Program-made: the position numbers and the translations under genes
In this document: positions 7,287-10,025 of the stretch, in pieces
How the letters are laid out: each line of letters opens with the position of its first letter
Position numbering within the stretch: the stretch's first letter is position 1
NCBI GenBank assembly: GCA_002414505.1
Contig: DHZF01000075.1
Location: 1 to 10,025, forward strand
Source: Hyphomonas sp. UBA5111
GTDB lineage: Bacteria > Pseudomonadota > Alphaproteobacteria > Caulobacterales > Hyphomonadaceae
Length of the DNA: 10,025 nt
Direction of reading: 5' to 3'
Notes under the pieces: model-generated
The model's input: the letters and a program-made list of their open reading frames with translations, nothing else
What the model was told of the DNA's origin: nothing
Databases searched by the model: none

Positions 7287-7323
7287 TCATGATCAGATCG
7301 AGATCTGGGGAAGGTTTGGGCGA

Positions 7324-8418
7324 TCAGCCTTCGGCGGCGTCCGGCAGATCGTCATCCTGTTCGGATTCCATGCCGGCATTCAGCAATTCGTCCGCCAGGA
7401 GGCCCGCATTGCGCCGGATCGCATCTTCGATCTCGTCGGCAATGGCCGGGTTTTCCTTCAGGAAATTCCGGGTCTTCTCGCGGCCCTGACCCATGCGCTC
7501 TCCCTTGTAGGAGTACCAGGAGCCGGCCTTCTCGACGACTTCGGCCTTCACGCCGAGATCAATGAGCTCACCGGTCTTGGAAATGCCTTCGCCATACAGA
7601 ATGTCGAATTCGACCTGACGGAAGGGCGGCGCGACCTTGTTCTTGACGACTTTGACGCGCGTCTGGTTGCCGATGACTTCATCCCGGTCCTTGATCGCGC
7701 CGATGCGGCGGATGTCCAGGCGGACGGAGGCGTAGAATTTCAGCGCGTTCCCGCCGGTCGTGGTCTCGGGGCTGCCGAACATGACGCCGATCTTCATCCG
7801 GATCTGGTTGATGAAGATCACCATGCATTTGGACTTGGAGATCGAACCGGTCAGCTTGCGCAGCGCCTGGCTCATCAGGCGGGCCTGCAGGCCCGGCAGG
7901 GAATCGCCCATCTCGCCTTCAAGTTCGGCGCGCGGCGTGAGGGCCGCCACCGAGTCGATGACGAGCAGGTCGACCGCGCCGGAGCGTACCAGCGTGTCGG
8001 CGATTTCAAGCGCCTGCTCGCCCGTGTCCGGCTGGGAGATCAGCAGATCATCAAGATCAACGCCCAGCTTGCCGGCATAGAGCGGGTCCAGCGCATGTTC
8101 GGCGTCGATGAAGGCACAAACGCCGCCATTCTTCTGGGCCTCTGCCACGCTGTGCAGGGCCAGGGTCGTCTTGCCCGAGCTTTCCGGGCCGTAGATTTCG
8201 ATGATGCGGCCCTTGGGCAGGCCGCCAATGCCGAGCGCAATGTCGAGACCGAGCGAGCCGGTGGGCACCGCCTCGACATCCATGACCTTCTTGTCGCCCA
8301 GGCGCATGACCGAGCCCTTGCCAAAGGACCGCTCAATATTGCCCAAAGCTGTTTCAAGAGCTTTCTGCTTGTCCACGCCTGATTCCTTGTCCACGAGTTG
8401 TAGCGCCGCTTTGGCCAT
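7324..8418 (-). CDS. recA: recombinase RecA
   Basis: ATP-dependent strand-exchange protein and co-protease for LexA; it forms filaments on single-stranded DNA in homologous recombination and the SOS response. The 364-aa protein shows Walker A GPESSGKT (77-84), Walker B LLVID (151-155), the ATP-responsive L2 loop region with [26 protein letters not shown] (about 204-229), and an acidic C-terminal tail [12 protein letters not shown]. Start: ATG 8418 has an excellent TAAGGAG (8426-8432) 7 nt away and begins [12 protein letters not shown]. An in-frame ATG at 8442 has no ribosome site and would place the Shine-Dalgarno inside the gene. It is divergent from the DUF2093 gene, sharing a 157-bp control region with a LexA-like operator. 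Confidence 0.98.
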   Translation of the reverse strand: MAKAALQLVDKESGVDKQKALETALGNIERSFGKGSVMRLGDKKVMDVEAVPTGSLGLDIALGIGGLPKGRIIEIYGPESSGKTTLALHSVAEAQKNGGVCAFIDAEHALDPLYAGKLGVDLDDLLISQPDTGEQALEIADTLVRSGAVDLLVIDSVAALTPRAELEGEMGDSLPGLQARLMSQALRKLTGSISKSKCMVIFINQIRMKIGVMFGSPETTTGGNALKFYASVRLDIRRIGAIKDRDEVIGNQTRVKVVKNKVAPPFRQVEFDILYGEGISKTGELIDLGVKAEVVEKAGSWYSYKGERMGQGREKTRNFLKENPAIADEIEDAIRRNAGLLADELLNAGMESEQDDDLPDAAEG

Positions 8419-8488
8419 GAGTCGTCTCCTTAGGTCTACCATGGGGCCGCATTTGGCAAGGCCCCCGTTTGCCGTTGCTGAGCACGAT

Positions 8489-8514
8489 GTACCATATTTG
8501 TTCTGCGGAACAAA
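8489..8514. promoter_or_regulatory. probable LexA operator / dyad in the recA-DUF2093 divergent region
   Basis: Two overlapping patterns. GTAC-N7-GTTC (8489-8503, + strand) is one base from the alphaproteobacterial SOS box GTTC-N7-GTTC. TTTGTTC-TGCG-GAACAAA (8497-8514) is a perfect 7-bp inverted repeat around 4 nt. On the minus strand TTGTTC (8513-8508) with TACATC 16 bp later (8491-8486) could be the recA promoter, so a bound repressor would cover it. SOS control of recA is general knowledge; which pattern is bound is inference. Confidence 0.5.
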
Positions 8515-8575
8515 GGGGAAACTTCCTGCGCGCTACATCTTTTCTTTTCGCTGCGTTTCAGGCATGATCCCGCCC

Positions 8576-8788
8576 ATGCTTGACCGATCCAGCCGCCCCG
8601 CCGGCGAAGCCCGCCTTCGCTATCTCGACGCCGACATCGAAATGATCACGCCGGGAGACTATGTCACCTGCGCCGTGACCAGCCGGAAGATTCCGCTGCA
8701 GGGCCTGCGCTATTGGAGCGTGGACCTGCAGGAAGCCTATTGGGATGCCGACGCGGCGAGCCAGCGCATGGCCAAGGCCGGCAGCTGA
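8576..8788 (+). CDS. DUF2093 family protein
   Basis: A 70-residue soluble protein without signal peptide or membrane segment. The core ARLRYLDADIEMITPGDYVTCAVTSRKIPLQGLRYWSVDLQEAY is the typical DUF2093 signature as I remember it: a short beta-rich domain with a single Cys in the TCAVT motif and the conserved IPL..LRYWSV..QEAY end. The family is essentially confined to Alphaproteobacteria and has no established function. An in-frame ATG at 8564 would add four residues (MIPP); neither start has a strong ribosome site, and I prefer 8576 because the conserved-looking region follows it. The stop overlaps the next gene's ATG (TGATG), so the two are probably translated together. The promoter should lie near the recA operator, 60-90 bp upstream, but I cannot pinpoint it. 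Confidence 0.8.
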   Translation: MLDRSSRPAGEARLRYLDADIEMITPGDYVTCAVTSRKIPLQGLRYWSVDLQEAYWDADAASQRMAKAGS

Positions 8789-9741
8789 TGCGGCGCGCAA
8801 TCCTGGTCGGCCTGTCGGCGTTTGTCGTGGCGTGCGCTGCGGCCGAGTCTCCGGCCCCCACGCCTGCGCCCATTCCGGAAACCGGGCCCACACCAAAACC
8901 TGCCCCCGCGCCCATTGCCGAGGCGCCTGCCGAATCGGCTGCGCCGGACTGTGGCGGCGTCCTGGTGCAGGGCGGGCTGGTGATCTGTTCGGCCGAGCCG
9001 GGCAGCCATTTCACGGTGGCCGGCACCAGGCTGACCGTCAGCGAAACGGGCACGGCGCAGTTCGGGCTCAGCACACGCGCGCCGAGCGTGGTCGGCTGGA
9101 CGCATGACAGCGGCGCCTTTGGCGACCTGCAGATTGCCGAGCGCCAGGATGAATATCGCGAGCTGACGGGGCTCGATTGCGACAAGGTGGATGCCCGCTC
9201 GCCGGAGCAGAAAGCCCATGCCTCGCGCAGCTGGGTGAAGAAGCAGGATGCGTTTGCCAGCTTCAATCCCGGCCCCGGCGCGCTGGAGGGGTTCGTGAAG
9301 CCTGCCGACGCCCCCGCCTCGTCGCCCTTCGGGCCGACCCGGAAATATAGCGGCGTCTCGAAAGTCACCGGCGAGTCGTGCGAGAGCACCTCGGTGCATC
9401 GCGGCTATGACATGGCCGCGCCGATCGGCACCGAAGTCCGCGCACCCGCGCCGGGCGTGGTGATCCTGGCCGATCCGGATCTCTATTATGAAGGCGGCAC
9501 CGTCTTCCTCGACCATGGGCATGGCCTCGTCTCGGTGTTCATGCACCTTTCCGCCGTCGATGTTGCGGCGGGCGATGAAGTGGACACCGGCGACCTGCTG
9601 GCGAAGACCGGGAATTCCGGCCGCACGACGGGCCCGCATCTGCATTGGGCCGTGAAGTGGCGCAACCCGGAAGCGAGCAGCCGGGATGGCGATTTCTATA
9701 TCGACCCGGCCCTGTTGCTGGAGCTACAGGCCGCGCCTTAA
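8788..9741 (+). CDS. M23 (LytM-type) metallopeptidase lipoprotein
   Basis: Predicted murein endopeptidase anchored in the envelope. It has 317 residues. Residues 1-16 form a lipoprotein signal with lipobox VVAC (C16); a Pro/Ala-rich tether runs to about 53; a beta-rich domain (GGLVICSAEPGSHFTVAGTRL onward, about 62-125) resembles the N-terminal module of a known M23 subfamily; the M23 domain occupies about 185-310. The zinc ligands H204 and D208 (HRGYD) and H286 (HLHW), and the catalytic histidines H253 (FMHLS) and H284, are all present, so an active enzyme is expected, unlike degenerate EnvC/NlpD-type activators. Start ATG 8788 shares one base with the DUF2093 stop (TGATG); an upstream in-frame ATG at 8713 lies inside DUF2093 and would bury the signal sequence. 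Substrate cross-link specificity cannot be told. Confidence 0.88.
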   Translation: MRRAILVGLSAFVVACAAAESPAPTPAPIPETGPTPKPAPAPIAEAPAESAAPDCGGVLVQGGLVICSAEPGSHFTVAGTRLTVSETGTAQFGLSTRAPSVVGWTHDSGAFGDLQIAERQDEYRELTGLDCDKVDARSPEQKAHASRSWVKKQDAFASFNPGPGALEGFVKPADAPASSPFGPTRKYSGVSKVTGESCESTSVHRGYDMAAPIGTEVRAPAPGVVILADPDLYYEGGTVFLDHGHGLVSVFMHLSAVDVAAGDEVDTGDLLAKTGNSGRTTGPHLHWAVKWRNPEASSRDGDFYIDPALLLELQAAP

Positions 9742-10025
9742 TCGTAAATGATGAATCAAGGTTAGCGCGCGCTTTCCGGCATACCGGCAATTGCGCCCAT
9801 TTCGGAAACGCGGCTTTCACACCTGTGGCGCATAATTCACCCGTGACGCGAATACACACCCCTCTCCCGGATTCGCGCCACGCCCCCCCGGGTCTGCAGA
9901 ACCTGTAATACCTGCAGCACACCGAACCCTAATGGGCGGTACCCATCAACTGCACCCAGCCGCCCATGGCTCCGCTCGCCCTTAGCCCCTCCCAAGGCGC
10001 GGGTGGGCGGAGATTGCAGCCTCCC
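9742..10025. other. unassigned terminal region with several inverted repeats
   Basis: There are 284 bp without a convincing gene. Seen: CCGG-CATA-CCGG at about 9776-9787, without a T-run; 7-bp arms CGCGAAT/ATTCGCG (9847-9853/9871-9877); a C7 run near 9883; two CTGCAG sites about 17 bp apart near 9893-9917; ATGGG-CGGTA-CCCAT (9932-9946); and a rod-like palindrome at 9950-10019. A frame starting ATG at 9965 (MAPLALSPS...) runs off the edge with no ribosome site and is not called. The region may hold an RNA gene or the control region of the next gene. Confidence 0.4.
9950..10019. repeat. 70-nt rod-like imperfect palindrome
   Basis: CTGCA/TGCAG (9950-9954/10015-10019), a 5/4-nt internal loop, CCGCCCA/TGGGCGG (9960-9966/10004-10010), then CCG/CGG (9972-9974/10000-10002), CG/CG and CCTT/AAGG (9980-9983/9994-9997) with small bulges, capped by a C-rich loop. 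The alternation of stems and internal loops resembles structured RNAs, but no SRP, 6S, tmRNA or RNase P signature is recognisable, and the window ends here. Confidence 0.45.

Noticed and set aside
8419..8442. Upstream ATG 8442 for recA
   Set aside because: It has no ribosome site, whereas TAAGGAG is ideally placed for ATG 8418.
8737..9645. 302-codon frame on - opposite the M23 gene
   Set aside because: It is an Arg/Gly/His-rich mirror frame of a gene with complete M23 motifs; no start signal.
1..10025. CRISPR arrays, insertion sequences, toxin-antitoxin or defence modules
   Set aside because: No regularly spaced repeats, transposase or integrase motifs, or known defence domains were found on either strand.

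Overview
The window looks like a core chromosomal region of a high-GC alphaproteobacterium, most likely of the Hyphomonadaceae/Hyphomonas kind. Evidence: adjacent same-strand recA and alaS, a SAM-II riboswitch ahead of metA (a typically alphaproteobacterial arrangement), a DUF2093 protein (a small alphaproteobacterial family), and strong Shine-Dalgarno sites with GC-rich codon use. The genus is inferred from general resemblance; no search was run.

Layout, left to right. ispH (+, isoprenoid synthesis) converges with only 5 bp of spacing on a four-helix membrane protein of unknown function (-). A + strand pair follows: trhO (tRNA U34 hydroxylase) overlapping a glutathione S-transferase-like gene by 4 nt. 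Next is a tRNA-Pro(CGG) with its own promoter and terminator. The terminator is nested in a larger 65-bp three-armed palindrome, on which the metA transcript converges from the other side. The minus strand then carries, in transcription order, recA, alaS and metA, each with its own control region: a LexA-type operator before recA, hairpins and a promoter between recA and alaS, and a sigma70-like promoter plus SAM-II riboswitch before metA. Divergent from recA is a small + strand operon: DUF2093 followed, with TGATG overlap, by an M23-type murein metallopeptidase lipoprotein. The last 284 bp have no recognised gene but hold a rod-like palindrome cut by the window edge.

Functional reading: this is a housekeeping segment covering isoprenoid synthesis, translation (AlaRS, tRNA-Pro, wobble modification), methionine supply under SAM feedback, recombination/SOS and envelope remodelling. 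I see no mobile element, CRISPR array, toxin-antitoxin pair or defence locus, and no clear undescribed multi-gene system. The unexplained signals are in the intergenic DNA: the three-armed palindrome beside tRNA-Pro, dyads that enclose the metA and alaS promoter elements, the mixed operator between recA and DUF2093, and the rod structure at the right edge.
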